Below are positions 12,501-23,038 of a DNA stretch of 55,706 nucleotides, one piece after another. A program made the position numbers and the translations under genes. The stretch is taken from NCBI GenBank assembly GCA_025349905.2, contig MU624565.1:1-55706 (forward strand), read 5' to 3'. Below the pieces are notes generated by a model. The model was not told the origin of the DNA, ran no database searches, and worked only from the letters and a program-made list of their open reading frames with translations. The first letter of the stretch is position 1, and each line of letters begins with the position of its first letter. This stretch comes from Blastocladiella britannica. Taxonomy: Eukaryota; Blastocladiomycota; Blastocladiomycetes; Blastocladiales; Blastocladiaceae.

Positions 12501-12952
12501 ACCGCGACTTGGCCACGGTGCGCGCACACAACGCGCTGGCCGCGACGGCTCCAGCGACGACTCCGACCACGCCGTCGTCCTCGTCGGGCCGCGCCACTTG
12601 GGCGACGGCCGCACCGACCGTCACCATTGCTGCTGTCACTTCCAAGAGCGGGCCCATTCTCGCCACTACAACGGGTGTTCCCAAGGGAAGCCACAACCAG
12701 AACAATGTGCTGTTTGCAGTGCTAGCGCTGGTAAAGGACCTGGACCGCACGTCGCTGGAAGTGGTGCGGTCGGCGGTAGTGGCTGCGCAGCATCAGCAGC
12801 AACAGACCGAGGCAGAGTCGGCGGTACCGCCGCAGGTACAGAAGCAGATGGGAGCTCGTCCCACTACTAGCACCACTAGTACCAGCGGCAGCACTGGCAC
12901 CAGTACTTGGGCCGATACAGTGCGGGTCCGGGCCGGGAGTAGTCGGGTTTAA
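9598..12952 (+). CDS. CFAP410: CFAP410 (C21orf2) homologue with tandem-repeat insertion
   Basis: Exons 9598-10106, 10176-10495 and 10563-12952 give 1072 residues. After a basic, disordered N-terminal ~140 residues, the protein has the CFAP410 LRR block (~145-275): KARELADVRELNVWG, then ISVLSRCPNLRILSVSVN, LEELYVRNNRI, LWMCENP and VLPQVRKLDN. CFAP410 is a basal-body/ciliary LRR protein whose short C-terminal helix forms an oligomer. A matching helix appears here near residues 989-1025 (NVLFAVLALVKDLDRTSLEV). Between the two blocks lies a Ser/Arg/Pro-rich stretch and an array of 11 clear plus one degenerate repeat (residues ~423-935) ending in VRAHNA. The animal protein is only about 250-400 residues, so the insertion makes this homologue unusually long. 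Confidence 0.85.
11001..12540 (+). repeat. Protein-coding tandem repeat array in CFAP410
   Basis: Eleven units share a core of about 21 codons, approximately LSPxxAxALHHDLATVRAHNA, separated by variable Ser/Pro/Arg-rich linkers, for total periods of roughly 35-58 codons. A twelfth unit near 11780-11840 is degenerate (AHDLAAVRRRSA). Two sub-types alternate irregularly: one begins SPEVA/SPDVA, the other SPVDAMAL. The core is amphipathic and predicted helical, so each unit could be a short helical docking motif. The units differ at many synonymous positions, which argues against very recent expansion. Confidence 0.85.
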
Positions 12953-13295
12953 CAACGCAGGCATCACCTCGGACTTGTCGCGAGTTTTTTTTTTATATCG
13001 GGTTGGCAATGATGATGTGCTGGTGTGCGAGGTTCTTTACTTCTACGGATCCGCTGGATCTCTTTGTTAAATGAATGAAATGCATTAACACGACGGAAAA
13101 AGAGAAGTATAATACACAAGACTCACAAGAAGGGAGTTTTGATTTTTTGAATCAAGCACAGACTAAAGAGAGAGAATTACGGCGGCAGAGAGGGGAATAT
13201 AAGTTGGGGCGTGAAGAGACGACGGATTAGGGGTGGAGAGGGGCAGAATACTAACCCAAATGCACCGGGCATTGGGATTGAAAGAAGAGATTCAC
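12953..13295. other. AT-rich spacer downstream of CFAP410
   Basis: No gene recognised. It holds T/A tracts and a purine-rich stretch. A possible last minus-strand exon of the next gene (13163 to about 13250, after a GTGAGT donor at 13298-13293) is the only coding signal. Confidence 0.3.
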
Positions 13296-14473
13296 TCACC
13301 GATCGAGCGCTGCCGCTCCTGGAGGTGGCGGTGGTGGCGGTGGTGGAAACACCTGGACCGACGACGACGGGTAGTAAGAATCAGTCGCCAGGACTGGGGA
13401 CTGGGCCCATGCTGCCGCCGGTGTGACTGCTGCTGATGATCCTGCGGCCACCACTGACGAGTGCCGTGGCGGCGGCGGTGACAGCAATGATGACGACGCG
13501 GGGGTGCTGATCGCGCGCAGCATGTAGTGGTGGTGGTGTCCATAGTCCAGCGTGGATGATGATAAGGTTCCTTCTTCTTCTTGATCTGAGGGCGGCGCCG
13601 TCAGCGGCTGCTGCTGATGCTGCAACTCGCCGGCCGGCACGACTGACGGGCGCGGGTCCACAGGCATCGATAGCATGAGTTCAGGCCACCTCATGCGCTG
13701 TGAATTCGAAGAAGACCCCGCCCCAGCAGCAACAGCGGTGGGTGTCATTGTCAAGTACGCGGAAAAGTGGGTGCCGCGAGGGGTCATGGGCGGGTAGGTG
13801 AGAGGGCGGGCAGGGATCTCGACGACCGAACTCATGGAAGCAGCGTCGGCAGCAGCAGCAGTGTTGGCGGCGTTGGTGGCAGCACGGGCGGCGCGGTGGC
13901 ACGGGCGGGGCGCTGGTGGCGGCGGCGGCAGTGGCGAGTGCGGGAACGGAAGGGGGGGTGCTGTTGACGACGCGGTGCCGGCAGCAGCAGTAGCAGTAGA
14001 TACTGGCCATGGGACCAAGCTCAGTGAAGAAGTCGGCGGCGCAGGCATCTGGTGGTGGCAACAATGGGAAGGGTCAGGGGCGGGGATCTCAGATCCGAAG
14101 GCCAGTGGGAAATGATCGTTGATATGGGAAATGAATGATGGAAGGGTGCATGCCACCGTGCGTCATTGTTGGTCGTTTGACGAGAAACCAGACGCACGCA
14201 CACAAGCACGCACTGCTTGCGAATGGCACCCACCTTCCTCAGATCAAATCCCTGCACTCAACTAAAAGTAATAGTACCCAAGAGAAGCTCGGCGCAGATG
14301 CTGACAACCACGACGATGACGATGCCAACGGCGAGGACGCCAAGCTCAGATCGAGGGGAGGGGGAGGACGCCGGGCGGTGCCCGACGACAAAGAGGAGGG
14401 CGTCAGGGACGACATCCTTGTTGTTGGCCCGTGGTTGGTGGTGCTGTCCACCATACTGCCACTACTGGTGGCT
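13296..14473 (-). CDS. Unresolved low-complexity gene, possible single-pass membrane protein
   Basis: The minus strand has a 13296-14156 frame rich in Ser, Pro and Ala but with protein-like segments (SSVVEIPARPLTYPP, GTHFSAYLTMTPT) and poly-Pro near its end. Upstream, another minus frame (about 14470-14278) encodes a clear membrane segment, LGVLAVGIVIVVVVSICAEL, followed by a GTAC donor at 14277. Joining it to the acceptor before 14048 would leave Cys-rich juxtamembrane residues (YCYCCCRHR) but needs a 229-nt intron, longer than any other here. The exon structure is therefore unresolved, and a stop codon or splice upstream of the membrane segment is unexplained. An acidic plus-strand frame (14135-14698) overlaps; I judge it a shadow. 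No function can be given. Confidence 0.35.
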
Positions 14474-14699
14474 GCAGTCAAGTGGGTTGGTGGTGGTGGA
14501 GATGAAGACGGTGGTGATGACAACGTCTCGCAATCGGTCACTGTGGCGACCCAACCGGAAGCCGACGACGACGACGCCGACGAACCAGGATCCGAAGACG
14601 ACGACGATGCGGAAGAAGATGAGGAAGGCATCGGGTGTATTGAGGGTGTGGTGTATGAGGAATGGCCAAAAAAAAGAGTCCGAGAAGGCCGTAAGTAGC

Positions 14700-15773
14700 C
14701 GATCAGTGCCTTGCTCTGCAGTGCACAAACAGAGGTACCGCCAGAGCGACGAGAGCCAAGCGAGCAAGGAAAAGAAAAAGAATTAAGGAGGGACAGCCAA
14801 CCAAACTCTCCCAAAAAAAAAAAAAAAGATTTAGAGCACAAGCAGAGTTGCTGGAATAATAAAAATAAAGTAGCCTCAGCAAGTCAAATGCAAGGAAAGG
14901 AGGGAAAAAGGAGTGTGTTGCGAGAAAAAGAAATAGAGGTGCAGAAGAAAGTTAAATCAAAGTCAAGGAGGAGGAGCGGTAGAAAATAAAATAGATAATA
15001 AATTGATAATCAGGGCGATTCTGGAGCGAGGCAAAACGGAACAGGAACAAGAAAAGAGGAGGAGGGGAGGGTCTCCGTTATTAATTTGAGGAACTCGAGG
15101 TGGAGTTGAGAGACGCAGCACATGTGTATGTGTGAGGTGTGCGCGCAACCTCATGCACACACCGCCGCTGCGGCCTGAGCTTTTTTTTTCTTTCTTTCTT
15201 GGGATGGGTCACTATGTGGGTGGGTCGTCTCCTCTCTTCATTTCGGGAATGCCGGCGCGTGGGTTGACCACCTCATTTTTTTTTTCCATTGGATATTTTA
15301 TCCGACCGCCGCCGCCACGGCGGCCATTGTTTTGTTTTTTTTCTTCTTCTTTTTTGCAAATGAAACGGTCACTCACTTTTCTACAACTTCGCCGCGCAAT
15401 TCCAACCGATCTCAATGTAATGAAAAGTATATTTACATGCAATTGCATGGCGGGATGCATGCACAAAAAAGTCCACGGACAGGGCACCGAGGATCTCGGG
15501 CCTAAGCTGCGTTCAATGTCGCTGGAAACTGCGGTCCCACCAACAAATTGAATTGAATCCTGCACCTCGGATCCTGGGCGGCACCGCCCAGGTCCAACGG
15601 TTTACCCACCCAACTCTTCAACTACATCCTTCCCAGCACTTCTGGCTGCTTCCATCCATCCATCCATCTCGAGAGGGTTATGTTTCACAAAAACAACGGC
15701 GCATTCAACTGAATTCATTTTGAAATTTGGAAATTGCCTCGCCAAGACAAGGTCCAGCGAGGAGGAAAGGCAT
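14700..15773. other. Intergenic, purine-rich and low-complexity
   Basis: No gene recognised in about 1 kb. It has A-rich and G/A-rich tracts, T-runs (15180-15200, 15277-15287), a CATC microsatellite near 15653-15669, and a perfect 9-bp-stem hairpin at 15573-15592 (CCTGGGCGG, CA, CCGCCCAGG). It probably holds the 5' region of the preceding minus-strand gene and the 3' UTR of the following one. Confidence 0.4.
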
Positions 15774-18288
15774 TCATTCATTTTTTACCGGTGCTGCAGG
15801 CTCGGTCCACGCCATCGCCTGCCGCTCCAGCGACGCAAACCGCGCGTACCCGGACGCCAGCGACTTCATCGACGTCACCGATGTCAGGGACGATGCGCGC
15901 GAGCTCCGGATCGAGGGGTCCCTTTGGGCGTGGTGGTGGTGCTCGTGGTTGTGATGGGTCGTGTTTGGTAACAGCATCAGTGGCGGATCATTCGCACCAC
16001 CACCATACAACGACGATTGGCCGGGCGAGTCGCAGTACCCAATATCGGAATCATCCACCAGGGTCGACGGTGGGGCGATTGAACTGGATGGAAGGGAGGA
16101 CGCGGACCGCGGCGATCGGAGCACCGGCATCGCGGGCAGCGCCGGGGTCGTGGGACGATCGATGCTCGTTGTTGGCGCTGTCGAAGCGACCGCTGCAGGA
16201 GGAGGCGCCGGAAGGCCAGGCGATGGGAATGGAGACGAGGTCGCAGAGGAAGCTGTGGCCGAGGATGGCGGGCGCATCGACTCGAGCATCGCCGCGAGCC
16301 GGTCCAGCGCTGCCCGGGTCGGAGCCACTAGCTCGCTGTTTTCGGCGACAGTCGCTACGGATGTCACTGACGCTGCCCTTGGTGCTGGTGCTGGTGCTTC
16401 GGGTACTGGTGCTGTTGATGCAGCCACCACCGGCGCAGCAACCACCGCTACGTCATCGCCATCACGGGCGTCAACAGTCTCCGCCGACTCGAATGCCGCG
16501 ACGAGATCGCACGCGCCCGACACGTCCGACGCCGACGCGACCGACCGTACGCGGTCCAGGACCATTGCCAGCCGTGCCGCCGCCGCCGCCGCCGCTGCTG
16601 CTGCGTCATTAGCGTTCGCGAGCCGTTGTTGGACATCGCCGTTCTCAGCGGCAATTGTCGCGGTTGTTGCCGCCGCCGGCTCGATCGTCCTACAATCACC
16701 AGCAGACCCAGGAGCATCAGCGGCAGCGGCAGAAGCAATCGGCAGCGGCAGCGTCGGGAACGTGGTGGTGATGGACGGCACCGAGTCGTGCGGGGACCGC
16801 AGCAGGACCGCGGTGGCGCGCGTCGTCGACTGGTCGTACATCAACTGGACAGGCACTGCCGTTGCCCCCGGTCGTGCTGCGCGAGTCGCACCGACAACCG
16901 TTCGTGGCGGCGTGCCAGTAGGTGGTGGCGGAAGCGCCGCTAGAACGTGCGCGGCCGCGACCGGCATGATGGTTGCTGCGGACGATACCGCCGACAGAGG
17001 CGACGCTGGTGGCTGGGCACTGCCGCCGACCAACGACGTTCGCCTTGCGGAGTGCGCGGCTGCTGCAGCAGCAATCCATCCTTTGGGTACCGGCGAAGTG
17101 CGCGGCGCCTCACCCGAGCCAGTGGCGGCAGCAAACGAGCGGGCAGCGGCAGCAGTCGCGGCGTGCAAGTCGGGCTCGGACGCCATACGCGGCCGGCCGC
17201 CACCGCCAGACATGGCGAATGACACGTGGGCGGGGAGCATTGGGACTGACCCGGCGCGGGCGGTGCGGCGCGGTGGGGGGAAATTGCTCGACCCGGTGCT
17301 GCTGTTGCTGAGGTGCGACGCCGACGATTCCGAGGACGAGACGGCCGACAGTGGGCCAATTTGGGATGCTGGGGACGTGGATAGTAATGGTGCCGCGGCG
17401 GATCCTCGGCGCTGGTGGTACTGTTGCGAAACCAGCTCGGACCCGTGGATGCTGCCGCCGTAGAGGGATGGCGACGCGAGCGACGACATGACCGACGGCG
17501 CCGCAGCGGCCGAGAACGGTGGCATGGGCTTGTCGAGGACCAGCGGGCTTCTCGGGGACGACAGACCGCGTGATGTCTGGCGGTGCTTGAGAGCTGAAGC
17601 GGCCGAGACCGACCCGAGAGCCAGTGCCAGAGCCGACAACCCGCACGCGGCGTCTCGCACCAGCGCCGGGACCACATCCGCACCGCCCACCACCCCTGAA
17701 ATTAAAGCTACTAAGGGAGCCATGGCCGCAGCAGCCGTGGCCAGTCGGCACCGCGCCGGCGCCAAAACGCACGCCAGCAACAGCGCAACCGTGTGCCAGG
17801 CCGAGACCACGACAACCAAGTCTACTGCCACAGTGGGAACCACGTCTGCCGCGACCAGGACCGCAACAGCTACAAATGCGAGCCAGTGGACCGAGAGGGA
17901 TGCTCGTACACGCGCAGTGGGCGGGTTTGGGTGGCAGAGGACGATCCAGGCGGTCGCGAGGCCCAGCGAGGATGCCGACGACAGCACGTAAGACGCTGCG
18001 GTAGATGCCGATGTTGAAAGCGCAAAGGTCGGAAAGTAACCAGCGACGGCCAAAAACGCTGACGAAATGGCCTGAAGAAGGAGACCGAGGACCAGGGATA
18101 TCCGAGCATTGCGGGGGAGTGGCTGTCGGCTGAGCACTACCAGCGCGGCGATAATGGTGGCCAGGGACGCGGTGAGCGAAGTGCCTGTGTTAAGAATTGT
18201 TTTGTCTCAGTCTTTTGCCATGCATTACAATTTGGACTCAACACAAAAGCTGTATCGTACCATAAGATGGTGGTGCAGACAGGTGCAT
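15774..18288 (-). CDS. Seven-TM protein with very long disordered tail
   Basis: Exon 1 is 18288-18261 (ATG, only 28 nt) and exon 2 is 18184-15774, joined across a 76-nt GTAC...ACAG intron to give 812 residues. Seven hydrophobic segments occupy residues ~11-235: LTASLATIIAALVVL, ISLVLGLLLQAISSAFLAV, YVLSSASSLGLATAWIVL, WLAFVAVAVLVAADVV, VAVDLVVVVSAWHTVALLL, AMAPLVALISGVVGG and GLSALALALGSVSAAS. The other ~575 residues are Ser/Ala/Pro-rich and presumably cytoplasmic. The topology (short N-terminus, 7 TM, long tail) suits a G-protein-coupled receptor, but I see no family motif, so receptor function is inference. A 500-codon open frame on the opposite strand is a compositional shadow. Confidence 0.6.
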
Positions 18289-18764
18289 TTTCTAATGAGT
18301 GTTGCACCAGGCAGACAGGTATATCCAATCAACTGAAGCAGTAGGTAAAGAAGCGAGTGGAGAGGGGAAGACATGCATCTTTTGTCTAAATTTTTCCTCC
18401 TGTTCGCGAGAGGCGTAAATGTATACAAATAAAATAAGCGCATCATCCATGATATGCTTGTATTTTAGATTGGATTGTTGACCTGGCTTGTGCTTTGTGT
18501 TGGCGAGTTGGCTGCGTGTAAAAACCAAACACCATCAAATTGGCCGATTAAAAAAAGGGTAAAATATTTCTGAAAATGAAGCCGAAACACTGAGGGACTG
18601 CCCAACGGCAAGAATTATCGGAGTCTGGGGGTAGGATGTGATCCCATGTAGATGGGGTTGGTGAAGGGGCAGCGCACAGCGCCCTGCCATGCAGGCCAAA
18701 TCACATATCAACAAGGGTCACGTGAATGACATCTCTTTACATTAGCGTTCGTTAATCAAAACTA
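18289..18764. other. Divergent intergenic region
   Basis: About 475 bp between the start codons of the seven-TM gene (minus) and the MICOS subunit gene (plus). It is AT-rich with no recognisable coding sequence or RNA gene, and presumably holds both promoters. No specific element was identified. Confidence 0.4.
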
Positions 18765-19599
18765 ATGTCCACCACTGCCAAGGTCTGTGTCTGCTTTTTA
18801 CGTTGTCCCTTGGTCCTTAAACTAACTGTCATATATCATAGCTCTCGGTCTATGACCCACCCGCCCCGACCACCGCGGTCGTCACCATTCCGCCGACCGA
18901 CATGGAACTAGCAGTGCGGTCGGCCCGGCACGCGGTCCGAGACACCCTCACTGCGGCCGGAGAAGCCACCACGGCCGTTGCGGGCCGGTGGGTGTCGCTG
19001 GAATCTAGCGTTGCTGGTCTGTAATCACCCCTATTCTGTTGAAATTGAAAAATAACTGACCAAATAGATATATAATAGCCTCGGTCAAGTCCCTGTACGA
19101 CCCCCGCGACCCAACTCTGAACCTGCTGTACCCTCCCCTGGCGCTGTTCACCGCCTCGTTCGTCTTGCGGTCCCGCGGGCTGGTCGCACGCGCGACCTTA
19201 CCGCCACTGGCCATGGCCGCGGCCGCCGCGTACTTCACGCCGCATACCGCGCACTTGGCCGCATCGACCGCACGCAACGCGCTCCCCGTCGACGCTCAGC
19301 GATCGGTGGACTCGGCCATCACTGACGCGGCCAAACAGTGGCGTGCTGTTCGGATGCGCGCGGCCGAAGTGCAGGCGAAAGCGCGCGAGCTGAGTGCTGG
19401 CGTGGTCGCTCCTTCCACCCAAGCAAAGCCGCTGGATCAGGCTGAGCTCGTCAAGGGACTCGAGTCCATGTACTCGATGCGCGGGCCTAGTGGCGTGCGG
19501 GAGGTCGTGGAGCGTGAGGCCGCTGCTGATGCCGCTGCTGCCGAAGCTGCTTCCTCTACCGCGTCCGAGTCGGACTCTTCGGACTCGCCAATCGCCTGA
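18765..19599 (+). CDS. MIC26: MICOS subunit of the MIC26/MIC27 (apolipoprotein O) family
   Basis: Exons 18765-18782, 18842-19016 and 19079-19599 join to 237 residues. The protein opens MSTTAK, then LSVYDPPAP, echoing the 'L-P-(I/V)-Y-D/E' start of mature APOO/MIC26-27 proteins. A helical region (ELAVRSARHAVRDTLTAAGE) and the VKSLYDPRD motif follow. Two membrane segments (LALFTASFVLRSRG and PPLAMAAAAAYFTPHTA) are separated by the short basic loop typical of the family. These proteins sit in the mitochondrial inner membrane at cristae junctions. The C-terminal ~100 residues are Ala/Glu/Ser-rich. The first exon encodes only six residues, and both donors are GTCTGT, unlike most others in the window. 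The stop codon is 31 bp from that of the convergent MFS gene. Confidence 0.75.
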
Positions 19600-19630
19600 A
19601 AGTAAGCTAAAAAATATATATACTGATCAG

Positions 19631-22180
19631 TTAATTTGTCCCTCCCAGCGCGCCGTCATCGGACCACGCGTCCCACCCGTCGGTATCCGTGTCCACTTCA
19701 CTTTGGCCTTCGACTGAAAGCCGCGCATCGCTCGACTGCGCGGGCAACAGCGGCGGAAGTAACGGCACGGTGGCGCGTTTGGCGGTGGTTGCGGCAGCCG
19801 CGGCCGTGGCCATGGTCGCAACCGCTGTCGAGGTCTGGAACGGATCGGCCGTGCCGTTCGAAAAGGACGCCTTCTTCGTCTTTTGCATCATGTAGGGCGA
19901 CGGGCTGATGGACCGCGGCCGGTACTGCTGCTGCTGCTGCGGAGCCGCAGCGAGTCCAGGTCCCGTTTCACCGCTGCCGCCGCGAGGTACGACTGCAGCG
20001 GTACCGGCAGGATGACTGCCACCGGAACCGCGCGCGTCCTCCGGGTCCGACGTCGGCACCGCCGCCCACAGCGTCGACGACTGACCACCACCGATGCCGC
20101 CGGAGGTGCCGAGGGCGGGCCGGTTCAATACCCCGCCGAGCTCGCGCGCGTCGGTGCGGTTGACGACCAGCGCCAGGACCAGGCCGAGGGCGCCGCAGGT
20201 GGCGAAAAACATCTGTCATATTGAAAAAAAAAGTGAGAAACTGTCGCTTGGCAATGGAAGTAAAATGGGGACATGCCTCCGTAGTGAAGTACGTCGGATC
20301 GGTCGCCGATAACCCGGCCACAATCACCGGGAACAACGTCCATGCGAAATTGGCGAGCGAGGTATTGATCCCACTGCCCAAACCATCAAAAATCAGTAAA
20401 GCGATCATAAGAAAACAATAGAGGAAAACGAACTAGGCAGTTCCCAAGAACCGGTCGGGCACCAGCAACGGAATGACCGGCACAAATGTGAGCAGCAGCG
20501 CATAGCTCATGCCCAGAACCATCAGCGCGGGAACAGGGGTGGTGATCAAGGTGGCTGGTAACGCGCCGAGCGTGAAGTGCACGCCCAAAATCATGGACGC
20601 GCACCCGACGATCGCGTGCGCGCGGTGGCCGCGCTTGTCAAAGAACGAGCCGACGAACGGGACTAAGAGGGCTGAGATAGTGTCCGGGACGCCCATCTAT
20701 CCATTCCAATTTAGTTGAGGAAAATGGAACGAGTGAAAAAAAAAAAAAAAAAAAGGGAAGACGGACCACTTCGGCCGCGTACTGCGGGTCGTTCGGGTAC
20801 CATTTGGACCGCAGGAATGCCGAGTGGATGGTATTGAATGGAATGACCGTCTATCCAATATTCACAGAGGTCAAAAAGTGAACTTCTTCCAAAAAAAAAA
20901 ATGAAAGGGAATACGTACGCCATAGAGCAAGATCATGATCATCTGAATCATCCAAAACACTTGCGGGAACGCCTTGATGCCAATGCGCAGCGTGCGGATC
21001 TCGCGTTTTACCATCGCCCAAGTACCTGTTGGTGCCGGCTGTTTTCGAGTATGGCGAGATATGCTGCTGCTAGCACCGCGGATCAGGAAATCGTCGTCAC
21101 CATCGAGATCATGGTCGTCCACGAGCCCAAACGCCAGTGAATCGTCCACTTGCATGGCCCAGGCATTGTTGGCAGCAGCAGCAGCAGCCGCCGCGGCCGA
21201 GGTAGACGTTTTCGAGAGTCCGGGTGGCGACGCAGTGGATGCTGAAGACGACCGAGCACCCATTGGATCAGCACTACCACGGGAAGCAACGGTCTCTGGG
21301 CATACGTGGTTCCACCGCCGGTCCACAACCACCAGCCCCATGGTCATAGCCAGCGACATCCCGCAACTGGCAAACCCGCACCACAGCGCCGCGGGGACCG
21401 ACCACCGGTGCGCGATCCCGGGCGACGTCAAGTCATTGACCACCGACCCGAGCCGCGCCACCGACAAGTTGACGCCGACGGCTAACGCTAGTTCGCGGCC
21501 CCGAAACCATTTGGTGGTGATCCGTTGTTGCGCGACCGACAGCGTTTCGCCGCCTAACCCGAACAGGAGGCGGCCGGCAATGGCGATCGCGGGGGAGCGG
21601 TTGGTGAGGCCCAAGACCGAGACTAAAGCGCCGGCGGTGGAAAGAAGGCAGGTGGCAAGGGCCACGGAGCGCGCGCCGTGGGTGTCGATTAACGCGCCGC
21701 CGATAAAGGGAAGGACGATGTTGGGGAGCGAGTAGACGACAAAGAAGGATCCGACTGCACTCCATTTGTTTGGATTGAGTACTTGGAATATGGAGAGAGA
21801 TGGTAAAGACCGTACTGAGGTACTGGTACTCTGTCGCAGGGAGGCCCATGTACTCTTCGAGAGGGATATTGAGGGCGGCGACTTGGTCGTACTATAGTTG
21901 GAGGGTGATCAGTTTGGATCGTCGTTTTTTCCCACCCAATCCAGTTCAGGATAGTCCAACAATAAATAGCTCAATGTAGGTCCAGTCCAGCCCAATGATA
22001 ATACGGTACAAAGTAGAAATTGCCCACGAGCACAAAGCACGACATGAACAGAACCAGCCATCGGATCGTGGGTGCTGGGACTGCTGTTTCTGTAGGTTCT
22101 GGTCCTGATGGTATTTGAGCCACCGCTGTCATGGTGGTGGCAGTGGCCGCCGGAGCAACGACGACCGGAGGGGGCAGCAT
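19631..22180 (-). CDS. MFSD1: MFSD1-like major facilitator transporter
   Basis: Exons (descending): 22180-22010, 21891-21816, 21754-20919, 20850-20767, 20696-20434, 20373-20277 and 20212-19631, for 702 residues. TM1 ends in NFYF, followed by YDQVAALNIPLEEYM and the diagnostic VVYSLPNIVLPFIGGALID of MFSD1-type transporters. The TM4-5 motif RLLFGLGGETLSVAQQRI is also present. The second half has the MFS loop VGSFFDKRGHRAH and LGTAYGINTSLANFAWTLFP. A ~75-residue hydrophilic insertion with an Ala run and an acidic patch separates the two halves, and the ~170-residue C-terminal tail is disordered. MFSD1 is a lysosomal dipeptide transporter in animals; substrate here is inferred by homology only. 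The last intron (20276-20213) appears to be GC-AG. Confidence 0.8.
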
Positions 22181-22234
22181 GAGTATTTTTTTCCTTTGTC
22201 AAACTGGAAAAGAAAAGAAAAACCTTCAAGGAAA
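22181..22234. promoter_or_regulatory. Very short bidirectional promoter region
   Basis: Only 54 bp separate the ATGs of the MFSD1-like gene (minus) and MOG1 (plus). The interval is A-rich on the plus strand with no clear TATA box. Unless the 5' ends overlap, both core promoters must lie within or close to it. Confidence 0.5.
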
Positions 22235-22986
22235 ATGAACCGCCCCGTCCTCACCCCACTGTTTGGCGGCGCGATTGCCGCAGCCCTGCCGGCCGAGCTG
22301 GTCGATGTCAGGTACCCACACATTTTATTGGTCCATTTGACGCGTAAAAATCTCATCTCTAAAATATATATAGTGACTTTCGCCAGGTGCCCGACAACCA
22401 AGAAGTATGGGTGGACCAGTCCCCCGAGCTGGTCCCAGTCGCACCTGTAGAAGGCGATGGAGACGAGAAGAAGAGCCCACCTCAAGGACAACAACCGGAC
22501 TCGGCCTCACTCATCATCGAGCTCCTGGAAATGGATGCCGATGTGGGTAACGACGCGCTGGCCGCGTTTCATTTCGCGCAACTGGTCTCCCCCGACGACG
22601 GCGATTCTTCCAATGTCGTCATCGACAGTGTCACCACCATGACCCCGGCGGCGGCGGTCCCTGCGATTGCGGCCTCGGGGTTCCCGGTGGCCATGCAACG
22701 CGCCGTGGGAAGGCTCCGGTCGCCCAAGTTCCGCAACCATGGGGAGCACCACCACGTGCACGTCCTGATGTGGGTGGTAAGGATCCCGCACGTGCGCACC
22801 GACCTGGTGGTCACCTGGAACTTGCCCGTGGGAGTCCACGCGCCCACCATTCCTGGTCTGCCTCCAAGTACATCAACGACTGCCCGAGAGATCGTGGCCG
22901 AAACCGGCGTCTCGGCACCCACGCTGGCCCGGTGCGAGGCCGTGGTGCGGTCGCTCGAGGTCGTGGACTGGAACCTTTTCTGTTAA
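22235..22986 (+). CDS. MOG1: Ran-binding nuclear import factor Mog1
   Basis: Exons 22235-22311 and 22374-22986 join to 229 residues. The N-terminus carries the strongly conserved Mog1/RANGRF block LFGGAIAAALPAELVDV, then SDFRQVPDNQEVWVD, the Ran-interacting surface. The central region (ASLIIELLEM) and the C-terminal strand (VVTWNLPVGV) also match. The protein is slightly longer than yeast Mog1 because of Pro/Glu- and Ala-rich insertions. Mog1 binds Ran/Gsp1 and stimulates nucleotide release, supporting nuclear protein import. It converges on the next gene, with 52 bp between stop codons. Confidence 0.9.
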
Positions 22987-23038
22987 AATGGAATGTCTTT
23001 ATTTTGGAATGAAGCACGCCGTTCCCTCGACCCATGCG

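Noticed and set aside
14135..14698. Acidic plus-strand frame with a possible membrane segment
   Set aside because: The Asp/Glu runs are the complement of Ser-rich minus-strand codons, and a better minus-strand membrane helix overlaps it. Not fully excluded.
15573..15592. Perfect 9-bp-stem hairpin as a terminator
   Set aside because: Eukaryotic context with no following T-run and no gene ending nearby; kept only as a note in the intergenic entry.
15961..17463. 500-codon plus-strand open frame
   Set aside because: It is the exact antisense shadow of the Ser/Ala-rich tail of the minus-strand seven-TM gene and has no recognisable features.
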